From Antilocapra americana (taxonomy: Eukaryota > Chordata > Mammalia > Artiodactyla > Antilocapridae), in assembly GCA_007570785.1 (NCBI GenBank), contig ML664159.1, positions 3,885,951 through 3,949,950 on the forward strand: a stretch of 64,000 nucleotides of DNA, in the 5' to 3' direction. The first letter of the stretch is position 1. Every line of letters starts with the position of its first letter. The notes under the pieces were generated by a model that saw nothing but the letters and a program-made list of their open reading frames with translations, was not told the origin of the DNA and did not search any database. The translations under genes were made by a program, and so were the position numbers. Shown here piece after piece: positions 46,377 through 58,350 of this stretch.

Positions 46377-48424
46377 TTTGAATGCAGAGTTCCAAAGACT
46401 AGCAAGGAGAGATAAGAAAGCCTTCCTCAGTGATCAGTGCAAAGAAATAGAGGAAAACAATAGGATGGGAAAGACTAGAGATATCTTCAAGAAAATTGGA
46501 GATACCAAGGGAACATTCCATGCAAACATGGGCTTGATAAAGGACAGAAATGGTATGGACCTAACAGAAGCAGAAGATATTAAGAAGAGGTGGCAAGGAC
46601 ATACAGAACAACTATACAAAAAAGATCTTCACAACCCAGATAATCACAATGGTGTGATCACTCACCTAGAGCCAGACATCCTGGAATGTGAAGTCAAGTG
46701 GGCCTTAGGAAGCCTCACTACCAACAAAGCTAGTGGAGATGACAGAATTCCAGTTGAGCTATATCAAATTCTAAAAGATGATGCTGTGAAAATGCTGCAC
46801 TCAATATGCCAGCAAATTTGAAAAACTCAGCAGTGGCCACAGGACTGGAAACGGTCAGTTTTCATTCCAATCCCAAAGAAAGGCAATGCCAAAGAATGCT
46901 CAAACTACCACGCAATTGCCCTCATCTCACACTCTAGTAAAGGAATGCTCAAAATTCTCCAAGCCAGGCTTCAACAATACGTGAACCATGAACTTCCAGA
47001 TGTTCAAGCTGGTTTTAGAAAAGGCAGAGGAACCGGAGATCAAATTGCAAACATCTGTTGGATCAATGAAAAACCAGAGAGTTTCAGAAAAATATCAATT
47101 TCTGCTTTATTGACTATGCCAAAGCCTTTGACTGTGTAGATCACAATGAACTGTGGAAAATTCTGAGAGAGATGGAAATACCAGACCATCTGATCTGCCT
47201 CTTGAGAAATCTGTATGCAGGTCAGGAAGCAACAGTTAGAATTGGACATGAAATAACAGACTGGTTCCAAATAGGAAGGGGCTTCCCTGGTGATTCAGAG
47301 GTTAAAGCGTCTGCCTGCAATGTAGTAGACCTGGGTTAGATCCCTGGGTCGGGAAGATCCTCTGGAGAAGGAAATGGCAACCCACTCCAGTATTCTTGCC
47401 TAGAGAATCCCATGGACAGAGAAGCCTGGTGGGCTACAGTCCACGGGGTCGCAAAGAGTCGGACACAACTGAACAACTTCATTTTCACTTTCTCTTTCCA
47501 AATAGGAAAAGAAGTACATCAAGGCTATATTTTGTCACCCTGCTTATTTAACTTATCATCAGAGTACATCACGAGAAACGCTGGGCTGGAAGAAGCAAAA
47601 GCTGGAATGAAGGTCGCCGGGAGAAATGTCAATAACCTCAGATATGCAGATGACACCACCCTTATGGCAAAAAGTGAAGAAGAGCTAAAGAGCCTCTTAA
47701 TGAAAGTGAAAGAGGAGAGTGAAAAAGTTGGCTTAAAGCTCAACATTCAGAAAACTAAGATCATGGTATCTGGTCCCATCACTTCATGGAAAATAGATGG
47801 GGAAACAGTGAAAACAGTGACAGACTTTATGTTTTGGGGCTCCAAAATCACTGCAGATGGTGACTGTAATCATGAAATTAAAAGACGCTTACTCCTTGAA
47901 AGGAAAGTTATGACCACCCTAGATCGCATATTAAAAAGAAGAGACATTACTTTGCCAACAAAAGTCCATCTAGTCAAGGCTATGGTTTTTCCAGGAGTCA
48001 TGTATGAAAGTGAGAGTTGGACTATAAAGGAAGCTGAGCATTGAAGAATTGATGTTTTTGAACTGTGGTGTTGGAGAAGACTCTTGAGAGTCCCTTGGAC
48101 TGCAAGGAGATCCAACCAGTCCATTCTAGAGGAAATTCCTGAGTATTCATTGTAAGGACTGATGCTGAAGCTGAAACTCCAATACATTGGCCACCTGATG
48201 TGAAGAGCTGACTTATTTGAAAAGACCCTGATGCTGGGAAATATTCAAGGCAGGATGAGAAGAGGATGACAGAGGGTGAGATGGTTGGATGGCATCACCA
48301 ACTAGATGGGCATGAGTTTGAGTAAGCTCCGGGAGTTAGTAATGGACAGGGAGGACTATCATGCTGCATTCCATGGGGTCAGAAAGAGTTCAACATGACT
48401 GAGTGACTGAACTGAACTAAACTG
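46377..48424 (+). mobile_element. BovB LINE copy 1 in the retroviral leader
   Basis: About 1.8 kb of BovB, the longest copy in the window, flanked by an 11-bp duplication, 'agagagaagca', at 46366-46376 and 48425-48435. A 157-codon frame (46348-46821) ends at a TGA that replaces a Trp codon. After a SINE, a 210-codon frame (47412-48044) includes the YADD box ('tatgcagatgac' near 47642). The first endonuclease domain is absent. Dead copy. Confidence 0.95.
47278..47495 (+). mobile_element. Bov-tA SINE inside BovB copy 1
   Basis: Sense Bov-tA from 'ggggcttccctggtgattcag' to 'cggacacaactgaacaac', with a perfect 13-bp duplication, 'ttccaaataggaa', at 47265-47277 and 47496-47508. Confidence 0.97.
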
Positions 48425-48435
48425 AGAGAGAAGCA

Positions 48436-48702
48436 CACTCCACAGTTTGTGGGCCATCACAGGTGGCCATGCAATGTGGTGTGGTTAGTTTTCCAGAGCG
48501 GCATGATTTCATATTCTAAGGAGTGGGAGGATCATTCCAACAACTGGGAAACCACCCACTTTTCCCTCTTTTGACAGTGACTTGGAACTTTCTTGGCACC
48601 TTTGGGTGTGTCATTTAGCTTGCAGATTGAGGATCAAGGTTAGCTGAATTGAATTTGTCATCATGGACCCATTTGATTTTAATGAGCTTACATTGTGTTT
48701 TG
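48436..48702 (+). other. Retroviral leader, second part
   Basis: Sequence between BovB copies 1 and 2 without BovB or L1 similarity. Taken as retroviral leader because it continues beyond the target duplication of copy 1. Confidence 0.5.
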
Positions 48703-49487
48703 GGGCCATGTCCAAAGAATAGCAAGGAGAGATAAGACAGCTTCCCTCAGTTATCAACGCAAAGAAATAGAGGAAAACAATAGAATGGGAAAGACTAGAG
48801 ATCTCTTCAAGAAAATTAGAGATACCAAGGGAACATTTCATGCAAAGACGGGCATAATAAAGGACAGAAATGGTATAGATTTAACAGAAACAGAAGATAT
48901 TAAGAAGAGATGGCAAGAATACACAGACAAACTGTACAAAAAAAGATCTTCATGATCCAGATAACCATGATGGTGTGATCACTCACCTAGAGCCAGACAT
49001 CCTGGAATGTGAAGTTACGGGGGTGTTAGGAAGCATCGCTACAAACAAAGCTAGTGGAGGTGATGGAATTCCAGTTGAGCCATTTCAAATCATAAAAGAT
49101 GATGTTGTGGAAGTGCTGCAATCAATATGCCAGCAAATTTGGAAAACTCAACAGTGATCACAGGACTGGAAAAGGTCAGTTTTCATTCCAATCCCAAAGA
49201 AAGGCAATGCCAAAGAATGTTCAAACTACCACACAACTGCACTCATCTCACATGTTAGTAAATGAATGCTCAAAATTCTCCAAGCCAGGCTTCAACAATA
49301 CATGAATCATGAAATTCCAGATGTTGAAGCTGGATTTAGAAAAGACAGAAAAACCAGAGATCAAATTGCCAATATCTGCTGGATCATCAAAAAAACATGA
49401 GAGTTCCAGAAAAACATCTACTTCTGCTTTATTGACTATGCCAAAGCCTTTGACTGTGTGATCACAAAAAACTATGGAAAATTCTTT

Positions 49488-51743
49488 TTTGATTATTATT
49501 ATTTCATCTTGTATTTATTTATTTTAATATAAATTTATTTATTTTAATTGGAGGCTAATTACTTTACAATATTGTAGTGGTTTTGCCATACATTGACATG
49601 AATCCGCCATGGGTGTACATATGCTCCCCATCCTGATCCCCGCTCCCACCTCCCTCCCCAGCCCATCCCTCTGGGTCATCCAAGTGCACCAGTCCCGAGC
49701 ACCCTGTCTCATGCATCAAATCTGGACTGGCAATTCATTTCGTATATGATAATATACATGTTTCAGTGACATTTTCCCAAATCATCCCAACCTTGCCCTC
49801 TCCCACAGAATCCAAAAGACTGTTCTATACATCTGTGTCTCTTTTGCTGTCTCGCATATAGGGTTATCATTACCATCTTTCTAAATTCCATAAATATGCG
49901 TTAGTATACTATATTGGTATTTTTCTTTCTAGCTTACTTCATTCTGTATAATAGGCTCCAGTTTCATCCACCTCATTGGAACTAATTCAAGTGTATTCTT
50001 TTTAATGGCTGAGTGATATTCCATTGTGTGTATGCACCACAGCTTGCTTATCCATTCGCCTGCTGATGGACATCTAGGTTGCTTCCATGTCCTGGCTATT
50101 GTAAACAGTGTGACGAAGAACACTGGGGTACACATGCCTCTTTCAATTCTGGTTTACTCTGTGTGTATACCCAGAAGTTTGATTGCTGGGTCATCTGGCA
50201 GTTCTATTTTCAGTTTTTCAAGGAATCTCCACACTGTTCTCCATAGTGGCTATACTAGTTTGCATTACCACCAACAGTGTAAGAGGGTTCCGTTTTCTCC
50301 ACACCTTCTCCAGCATTTATTGATTGCAGACTTTTAGATAGCAGCCATTCTGACTGGTGTGAAATGGTACCTCATTGTGGTTTTGATTTTCATTTCTCTG
50401 ATAATGAGTGATGTTGATCATTTTTCATGTGTTTGTTATCCATCTGTATGCCTCCTTTGGAGAGATGTCTGTTTAGTTCTTTGGCCCATTTTTTGATTGG
50501 GTCATTTATTTTTCTGGAATTGAGCTGCAGGAGTTACTTGTATATTTTTGAGATTAATTCTTTGTGAGTTGCTTCATTTGCTATTATTTTCTCCCATTCT
50601 GAAGGCTATCTTGTCACCTTGCTTATAGTTTCCTTTGTTGTGCAGAAGCTTTTAATTTTAATTAGGTCCCATTTGTATATTTTTGCTTTTATTTCCAATA
50701 TTCTGGGAGGTGGGTCATAGAGGATCCTGCTGTGTTTTATGTCGGAGAGTGTTTTGTCTATGTTTTCCTCTAAGAGTTTTATAGTTTCTGGTCTTACATT
50801 TAGATATTTAATCCATTTTGAGTTTATTTTTGTGTATGGTGTTATAAAATGTTCTAGTTTCATACCTCTACAAGTTGTTGGCCAGTTTTCCCATCACCAC
50901 TTGTTAAAGAGAGTGTCTTTTCTCCATTGTATATTCTTGCCTCCTTTGTCGAAGATAAGGTGTCCGTAGGTGTGTGGATTTATCTCTGGGCTTTCTATTT
51001 TGTTCCATTGATCTATACTTCTGTCTCTGTGCCAGTACCATACTGTCTTCATGACTATAGCTTTGTAGTATAGCCTAAAGTCAGGTAGGTTGATTCTGCC
51101 AGTTCCATTCTTCTTTCTCAAGATTGCTTTGGCTATACGAGGTTTTTTGTATTTCCATACAAATTGTGAAATTATTTGTTCTAGTTCTATGAAAAATACT
51201 GTTGGTGGCTTGATAAGGATTGCACTGAATCTATACGTTGCTCTGGGTAGTATACTCATTTTCACTATATTGATTCTTCCAATCAATGAATGTGGTATAT
51301 TTCTCCATCCATTTGTGTCCTCTTTGATTTCTTTCACCAGTGTTTTATAGTTTTCTATATATAGGTCTTATGTTTCTTTAGGTAGATATATTCCTAAGTA
51401 TTTTATTCTTTTCATTGCAATGATGAATGGGCTTGTTTCCTTAATTTCTTTCTGTTTTCTCATTGTTAGTCTATTGGAATGTAAGGGATTTCTGTGTGTT
51501 AATTTTATATCCTGCAAATTTACTATATTCATTGATTAGCTCTAGTAATTTTCTGGTGAAGTCTTTACAGTTTCCTATGGAGAGGATCATGTCATCTGCA
51601 AACAGTGAGAATTTTACTTCTGCTTTTCCAATCCAAATTCTTTTTATTTCTTTTTCTGCTCTAACTGCTGTGGCCAAAACTTCCAAAACTATGTTGATTA
51701 GTAGTGGTGAGAGTGGGCACCCTTGTCTTGTTCCTGAATTTAG
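49488..51743 (-). mobile_element. Ruminant L1, 2.26 kb, antisense
   Basis: Flanked by a perfect 13-bp duplication, 'tggaaaattcttt', at 49475-49487 and 51744-51756. On the minus strand it covers ORF2 from the middle of the reverse transcriptase (FADD box near 51600, within the frame 51471-51881) through 50894-51337 and 50606-50863 to the 3' UTR. It is 5'-truncated, with stops between the frames. Confidence 0.96.
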
Positions 51744-52440
51744 TGGAAAATTCTTTAAGAGATGGGAATACCAGACCCTCTGACCTGCCTCCTGAGAAAT
51801 CTGTATGCAGGTCAGGAAGCAACAGTTAGAAATGGACATGAAACAATGGACTAGTTCAAAATAGGGAAAGGAGTACATCAAGGCAGTATATTGCCACCCT
51901 GCTTATTTAACTTACATTCAGAGTACATCATGCAAAATTCCAGACTGAATAAAGTGCAAGCTGAAGTCAAGATTGTTGGGAGAAATATCAATAACCTCAT
52001 ATATACAGATGACACCACCCTTATGGCAGAAAGTGAAGAAGAGCTAAAGAGCCTCTTGATGAAAGTGAAAGAGGAGAGTGAAAAAGTTGGCTTCAAGCTC
52101 AACATTCAGAAAACTAAAATCATGGCATCCAGTCCCATCACTTCATGGCAAATAAATGAAGAAATAATGAAAATAGTGAAAGACTTTATCTTGCTGTGCT
52201 CCCAAATCACTGCAGATGGTGACTGCAGCCATGAATTAAAAGACGCTTGCTCCTTGGAAGAAAAGCTATGACAAACCTAGACAGCATATTAAAAAGCAGA
52301 GACATTACTTTGCCAACAAAAGTCCATCTTAGTCAAAGCTGTAGTTTTTCCAGTAATCATGTGTGGAAGTGAGAGTTGGACGATAAAGAAAGCTGAGTGC
52401 TAAAGAATTGATGCTTTTGAACTGTGGTGTTAGAGAAGAC

Positions 52441-53922
52441 TTTTTTTTTTTTTTTTAAGTTTTGCCATACAATGACATGATATCGCCATGGGTTTACATA
52501 TGCTCCCCCTCCAGAACCCCCCTCCCTCCTCCCTCCCCCAAGGAAATCTCGATGCACCAGCCCCGAGCATCAATCCTGGGCTGGCGATTGATTAGACATA
52601 TGATAATTAACATGTTTCAATGCCATTCTCCCATATCATCCCACCCTTTCCCTCATTCACAGAGTCCACGAGTCTATTCTATACATCTGCATTCCTTTTG
52701 CTGTCTCACATGCTGGGTTCTTGTTACTGTCTTTCTAAATTCCATATATATGCGTTAGTATACTGTATTGTTGTTTTTGCTTCTGGATTACTTCACTCTG
52801 GATAATGGGCTCCAGTTCCGTCCATCTGAGTAGAACTGATTCAAATGAATTTTTTTTTATTTTTTTATTTTTATTTTTTTTTATTGTTTTTGCCATACAT
52901 TGTCATGATATCACCATGGGTTTACATATGCTTCCCCTCCAGAACTCCCCTCCCTCCTCCCTCCCCCCGGGGAAATCTCGCTGCACCAGTCCCGAGCATC
53001 AATCCTGGGCTGGCGATTGATTAGACATATGATAATTAACTTGTTTCAATGTCCTTCTCCCATATCATCCCACCCTTACCCTCATCCACAAAGTCCACGA
53101 GTCTATTCTATACATCTGCATTTCTTTTGCTGTCTCGCATGTTGGGTTCTCGTTACCATCTTTCTAAATTCCATATATATGTGTTAATATACTGTATTGT
53201 TGTTTTTGCTTCTGGCTTACTTCACTCTGGATAATGGGCTCCAGTTTTGTCCATCTGAGTAGAATTGCTTCAAATGAATTTTTTTTAATGCTGAGTAATA
53301 TTCCATTGTGTATATGTACCACAGCTTTCTTATCCATTCATCAGTTGATGGGCATCTAGGTTGTTTCCATGTCTTAGCTATTGTAAACAATGCAGTGATG
53401 AACATTGGGGTACACGTGGCTCTTTCAATTCTGGTTTCCTCGGTGTATATGCCCAGCAGTGGGATTGCTGGGTCATATGGCAGGTCTATTTGCAGCTTTT
53501 TAAGGAACCTCCACACTGTTTTCCATAGTGGCTGTACTAGTTTGCAATCCCACCAACAGTGTAAGAGAGTTCCCTTTTCTCCACATCCTCTCCAGCATTT
53601 ATTGCTTGTAGATTTTTGGATTGCAGCCATCCTGACTGGTGTAAAGTGGTACCTCATTGTGGTTTTGATTTGCATTTCTCTGATAATGAGTGATGTTGAG
53701 CATCTTTTCATGTGTTTGTTAGCCATTTTTATGTCTTCTTTGGAGAAATGTCTGTTAAGTTCTTTGGCCCACTTTTTGATTGGGTCGTTTATTTTCCTAG
53801 AATGGAGCTGCAGGAGTTGCTTGTATATTTTTGAGATTAATTGTTTGTCCGTTGCTTCATTGGCTATTATTTTCTCCCATTCTGAAGGCTGTCTTTTCGC
53901 CTTGCTTGTAGTTTCCTTTGTC
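52441..53922 (-). mobile_element. Ruminant L1 with a repeated 3' end
   Basis: Antisense L1 with two consecutive polyT/3'-UTR units: 52441 to about 52849, and about 52850-53280. After these, ORF2 tail continues to 53922, with a 235-codon minus-strand frame at 53217-53924. The first unit ends exactly at an internal A-run of L1 ('tcaaatgaattttttt'). No target duplication is visible. About a dozen bases of BovB ('cttgagagtccc' in other copies) are missing at the insertion site. Confidence 0.88.
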
Positions 53923-54266
53923 ACTTGGACTGCAAGGAGATCTAACCAGGCTATCCTAAAGTAAATCAGTCCTGAATATTCATTAGAAGGGCTGATGCTG
54001 AAGATGAAGCTGAAGCTCTAATACTTTGGCCACCTGATGTGAATAGCTGTCTCATTCAAAAAGACCCTAATGCTGGGAAATATTGATGGCAGGAAGAGAA
54101 GGGCATGACAGAGGATGAGATGGTTGGATGGCATCATCAACTCGATGGGTATGAATTTGAGTAAGCTCCAAGAGTTGGTTTTGGACAGGGAAGCCTGGCG
54201 TGCTGCAGTCCATGAGGTCGCAGATAGTTGGACACAACTGAGCGACTGAAATGAACTGAACTGGGC

Positions 54267-54466
54267 TACATCATTAGCCACTTATTAACTCCTACAACAA
54301 GGACCCTGCCCCAGTTGTAAGCAACATAGCTCCACCCAGCCTATTATTAAAATACTCTTAATGCCCCTAACAGAACAAGATAGCCCACTCCTTTGTCATT
54401 ACTTATGTTATTACCTAAAGTGGGTCTATGACAGAGAAATGTTTACCATTTGAAACACCTAAAATG
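54267..54466 (+). other. Retroviral leader, third part
   Basis: About 200 bp between BovB copies 2 and 3 with no LINE similarity. Taken as retroviral internal sequence. Confidence 0.5.
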
Positions 54467-56000
54467 CCCAAATAATCACAATGATGTGATCACTCACCTA
54501 GAGCCAGACATCCTGGAATGTGAAGTCAAGTGGGCCTTAGAAAGCATCACTATGGACAAAGCTAGTGGAGGTGATGGAATTCCAGTTGAGCTGTTTCAAA
54601 TCCAGAAAGATGATGCTGTGAAAGTGCTGCACTCAATATGCCAGCAAATTTGGAAAACTCGGCAGTGACCACAGGACTGGAAAAGGTCAGTTTTCATTCC
54701 AATCCCAAAGAAAGGCAATGCCAAAGAATGTTCAAACTAGCACACAATTGCACTCATCTCACATGCTTGTAAAGGAATGCTCAAAATTCTCCAAGCAGGG
54801 GTCAGCAATATGTGAACCGTAAACTTCCAGATATTCAAGCTGGTATTAGGAAAGGCGGAGGAGCCAGAGATCAAATTGCCCACACCTGCTGGATCATTGA
54901 AAAAGCAAGAGAGTTCCAGAAAAACATCTATTTCTGCTTTATTGACTATGCCAAAGCCTTTGACTGTGCAAAATTCTGAAAGAGATGGGAATACCAGACC
55001 ACCTGACCTGTCTCTTAAGAAACCTGTATGCAGCTCAGGAAGCAACAGTTAGAACTGGACATGGAACAACAGACTGGTTTCAAATACGAAAAAGAGTACG
55101 TCAAGGCTGTATATTGTCACCCTGCTTATTTAACTTATATGCAGAGTATATCATGAGAAACGCTGAACTGGAAGAAGCACAAGCTGGAATCAGGATTGCC
55201 GGGAGAATTATCAATAACCTCAGATATGCAGATGACACCACCCTTATGGCAGAAAGCGAAGAAGAACTAAAAAGCCTCTTGATGAAAGTGAAAGAGGAGA
55301 GTGAAAAAGTTGGCTTAAAGCTCAACATTCAGATAACTAAGATCATGGCATCTGGTCCCATCACTTCATGGCAAATAGATGGGAAACAGTAAAACCAGTG
55401 AGAGACTTTATTTTGGGAGGCTCCAAAATCCCTGCAGATGGTGATTGCAGCCATGAAATTAAAAGATGCTTACTCCTTGGAAGGAAAGTTATGACCAACC
55501 TAGATAGCATATTGAAAAGCAGAGACATTACTTTGCCTACAAAATCTGTCTAGTCAAGGCTTTGGTTTTTCCAGTGGTCACATATGGATGTGAGAGTTGT
55601 ACTAGAAAGAAAGCTGAGCACCAAAGAATTTATGCTTTTGAACTGTGGTGTTGGAGAAGACTCTTGAGAGTCCCTTGGACTGCAAGGAGATCCAACCAGT
55701 CCATCCTAAAGGAGATCAGTCCCGGGTGTTCACTGAAAGGACTGATATTGAAGCTGAAACTCCAATACATCGGCCACCTCATGTAAAGTGTTGACTCATT
55801 GGAAAAGACCCTGATGCTTGGAGGTACTGGGGGCAGGAGGAGAAGGGGACAACAGGATGAGATGTCTTGATGGCATCACAGACTCAATGGACATGAGTTT
55901 GGGTGAACTCCAGAAGTGGTGATGGACAGGAAGGCCTGGCGTGCTGCAATTCATGTAGTCCCAAAGAGTTGGACATGACTGAGCAACTGAACTGAACTAA
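54467..56000 (+). mobile_element. BovB LINE copy 3 in the retroviral leader
   Basis: BovB from 'cccaaataatcacaatgatg' to the tail 'gaactgaactaaaac'. A Trp-to-stop change ends the first frame near 54667. The frame 54985-55392 includes the YADD box near 55224, and further indels follow (for example near 55385). Flanks 'ctaaaatgccc' and 'ctaaaactgctc' may be a worn duplication. Confidence 0.93.
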
Positions 56001-56262
56001 AACTGCTCTTATGGAGGACTAGGGAAAGAAATCAGGAACTTACATTCCCTCAGAGCAACAAGAGGATGAGGCTTATGACTGTTTCACCAGGTTCCCAGTC
56101 TCAGGGCACAGGCTTGGACTGCTTTACATCATGGTGTCTATTCCCATGCACAGTGCAAAAACCAGTAATGAGTTAAGATTACAGCCCCTTAATCCTACCC
56201 AGCACTAGTCATGCTGGAGACCTTGGGGATGCCCAACTCTGGCCTGGGAGGGGGGGGAGTCC
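56001..56262 (+). other. Retroviral internal sequence before the tandem repeat
   Basis: No LINE similarity. Lies between BovB copy 3 and the 93-bp repeat. It may be leader or the lost gag 5' part; no motif decides. Confidence 0.4.
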
Positions 56263-56527
56263 CAGGAGGTCGACCTCCCTCGACCTACCTAAGGATCTGG
56301 TCCCTGGGAGGTTGTCAAGCCTCAGCCTTCTCAGGGATCCACCAGCCTGGGGTCCCAGGAGGTCGACTGCCTCCACCTGCCTAGGTATCTGGTCCTCAGG
56401 AGGTTGTCACACCTCAACCTGCTCAGGGATCTACCAGTCCAGGGATCCCAGGAGGTCAACATGCCTTAACTTGCCCAGGGATTCAATCTCCAGGAGGCTG
56501 TCATGCCTCAATCTGCCTGGGGATATT
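56263..56527 (+). repeat. 93-bp tandem repeat (about 2.8 units)
   Basis: 'caggaggtc' recurs at 56263, 56356 and 56449, exactly 93 bp apart. Each unit has two related ~46-bp halves, one starting 'caggaggtc' and the other 'caggaggttgtca'-like. The period is a multiple of three, and the plus-strand frame 56312-56602 is open through it. Confidence 0.92.
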
Positions 56528-56614
56528 CATCCTGACCTGAGGACGCCTGGCTCTCAGGCTGCAGTACTGCATAGGATAAGCTTCAGAAAGACTCACCCCT
56601 AAGGAAGTCCACCC

Positions 56615-57210
56615 ATGGAAATAGAAGGAAGCCTATTAGTGGAACTGTGCCTGGTCTCAGCAATAACTCAGGAGTTCAACAAGAACCCCATTGCCTTTCT
56701 GGAAAGTCAAAAAGAGGCCCTCCACAAGTTTACCAATCTGGACTTAGACTCTTATGAGGGACAGGTGATTTTTAAAGGACAAATTCCTGTCTCAATGTGC
56801 ATCAGATACCAGGATAAAGTTACAACAGCTACAGCAGCAGGACCGTGCTACCTCTTTAGATTAGATGATCCAGACAGCCATCAATACCTTTTATAATAGA
56901 GAACAGGAGAGGGAGGCCAAGGCCCAGGAAAGAGAAAGAAGAAAAGAAACAAGGCATACGCAGATGCTGGCCGCCCTCCAGGGAAGCCCTATGGCAAACC
57001 CCAAGACCTCTGAAGGACAAGGCATGAGGCAAATGCCTAATCTGTAGACAGGAGGGACATTGGACCAAAGAGTGTCCATATCATGACAAATCTCCTAAAA
57101 TGGCTTGCTACAAATGCCATCAATTGGGACATTGTGTGGCACTCTGCCATGGGCACCCAAGAGTTTCAAGGTCAAGCACTAAGCCTTCACTCACGATGGT
57201 TCAACAGGAC
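56615..57210 (+). pseudogene. gag: Retroviral gag remnant (capsid end and nucleocapsid)
   Basis: Gag forms the retroviral core; the nucleocapsid binds the RNA genome. Only the 3' part is seen. Frame 56615-56895 resembles the C-terminal capsid region with a major-homology-type stretch. A charged Glu/Arg/Lys-rich segment follows in another frame from 56865. Two zinc knuckles, each CX2CX4HX4C, are encoded at 57034-57075 and 57106-57147 in a third frame. Matrix and the first part of capsid are missing. At least two frameshifts and a stop just before the first knuckle make it non-coding. Two knuckles rather than one separates it from typical murine-type gammaretroviruses. Confidence 0.85.
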
Positions 57211-57213
57211 TGA
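57211..57213 (+). other. TGA between gag and protease frames
   Basis: This stop lies after an Asp codon, in the same frame as both zinc knuckles and the protease. Gamma-like retroviruses have a readthrough stop at this junction. Here it could be the descendant of that stop or a later mutation. Confidence 0.5.
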
Positions 57214-57535
57214 AGCAACCGGCTCCAGCCAGCCCACCTGTCACAAACAATCATCATGGGGCTGGAGCCAAGGGTGCAACTGGATATGGCAGGCAGGTCT
57301 GAGAATTCCTTGGTTGACACAGGGGCTACCTACACTGTTCTGACCTCCTACTCCGGAGTCTTCTCCTCCCAAACCTGTACCATTTTGGGTGCTACAGGAA
57401 ACACAATTACAAAAAGATTCACCTGAGCACTTCTTCATTGCTGGGATGGATAAATATTTTCCCACCAATTTCGGGTGGTCCCTGAATATCCTACTCCCTT
57501 ATTGGGAAGAGATCTCTCCCTGCTTTTGAAACCTT
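57214..57535 (+). pseudogene. pro: Retroviral protease remnant
   Basis: The aspartic protease cuts Gag and Gag-Pol. The active-site D-T-G-A is encoded at 57316-57327 and the conserved G-R-D near the end at 57505-57513, both in one frame shared with the zinc knuckles. Two in-frame stops lie between them, near 57424 and 57451. The spacing is normal for the domain, so the loss of function is by point mutation. Confidence 0.85.
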
Positions 57536-58350
57536 GCAGCTATTGCAGTCCTGATAGAAGATGCTTTAAAATTCTCTTGTGGGGGCAAACTAACTATTTT
57601 TACCAGCCACCAAGTGAAACAACTCCTGAATAGAAGAGGCCGTTTATGGATGTCTGATCAAAGGATACTAGATATCAAACAGTGCTGATGGAAAATCCAG
57701 GCCTGACTATATCCCCTAGTGAGGTTCTTAACCAAGCTACCCTCCTGCCTACCCTCAAGGGGTTTCTCTTCCCCTTCACTCTTGCCTAGAAACCTTGGAC
57801 CACTGGACAAAACCCCGAGAGGGATTGTCAGAAGATCCTCTGACCGATCCTGAGGAAATCTGGTGCACTGATGGAGACAGCTTTGTCTTAGATGGAAAAA
57901 GAGCCAGATATGCAGTAGTCTCTAATGTGAAGACCACAAAGTCTAAACCTTTGCCAGCAGGTACTCCAGCCCAATTAGCTGAGCTCATAGCCCTGACTTG
58001 AGCTTAGAGCTGGGAAAAGGAAAAAGAGTAGCCATTTTCACTGACTCCAAGTATGCCTTTCTGGTGCTACATGCACAGTCAGCTATTTGGAAAGAAAGGG
58101 GCCACTTGACCACCCATGGGTCCCCAATAAAGTATGGTGATCAAATCGTTAGACTCTAGGAGGCAGTCCATCTGTCCACTAAGGTTGCAGTCTCCACTGT
58201 AAAGGACACCAAAAAGGGAGCAAAGAAGTGACATGAGGGAACCAAGCAGCCAATCAGGCAGCCAAGAGAGCAGCATTACAGAACAATGACTTAACATGGG
58301 TTGCTTCCTTAGTTCCACAGACTAATTTGCCAGAAACACCTTCATATACT
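57536..58350 (+). pseudogene. pol: Retroviral pol: connection and RNase H remnant
   Basis: Directly after the protease the sequence jumps to the connection domain ('gcagctattgcagtcctg...'), so the catalytic reverse transcriptase with its YxDD box is absent. RNase H follows: the T-D-G at 57867-57875 (first catalytic Asp, 57870) lies in the frame 57795-58001. The T-D-S block (Asp at 58043) lies in a different frame after a stop. RNase H normally removes RNA from the RNA/DNA hybrid. Several stops and at least one frameshift destroy it. Confidence 0.82.

Larger units (their letters stand above)
48711..54266 (+). mobile_element. BovB LINE copy 2, split by L1 insertions
   Basis: BovB text at 48711-49487, 51757-52440 and 53923-54266 reads in order and ends in the tail 'ctgaaatgaactgaactg'. 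Frames are broken: an extra A in 'aaaaaaagatcttc' near 48940, a Trp-to-stop change near 49156, and damaged YADD text ('tatacagatgac' near 52001). 'gggccatgtc' (48703) and 'gggctacatc' (54263) differ only by transitions and may be the worn target duplication. Confidence 0.93.

Noticed and set aside
54985..55392. Functional reverse transcriptase
   Set aside because: YADD boxes occur in several BovB copies, but each copy lacks the endonuclease and has stops or frameshifts.
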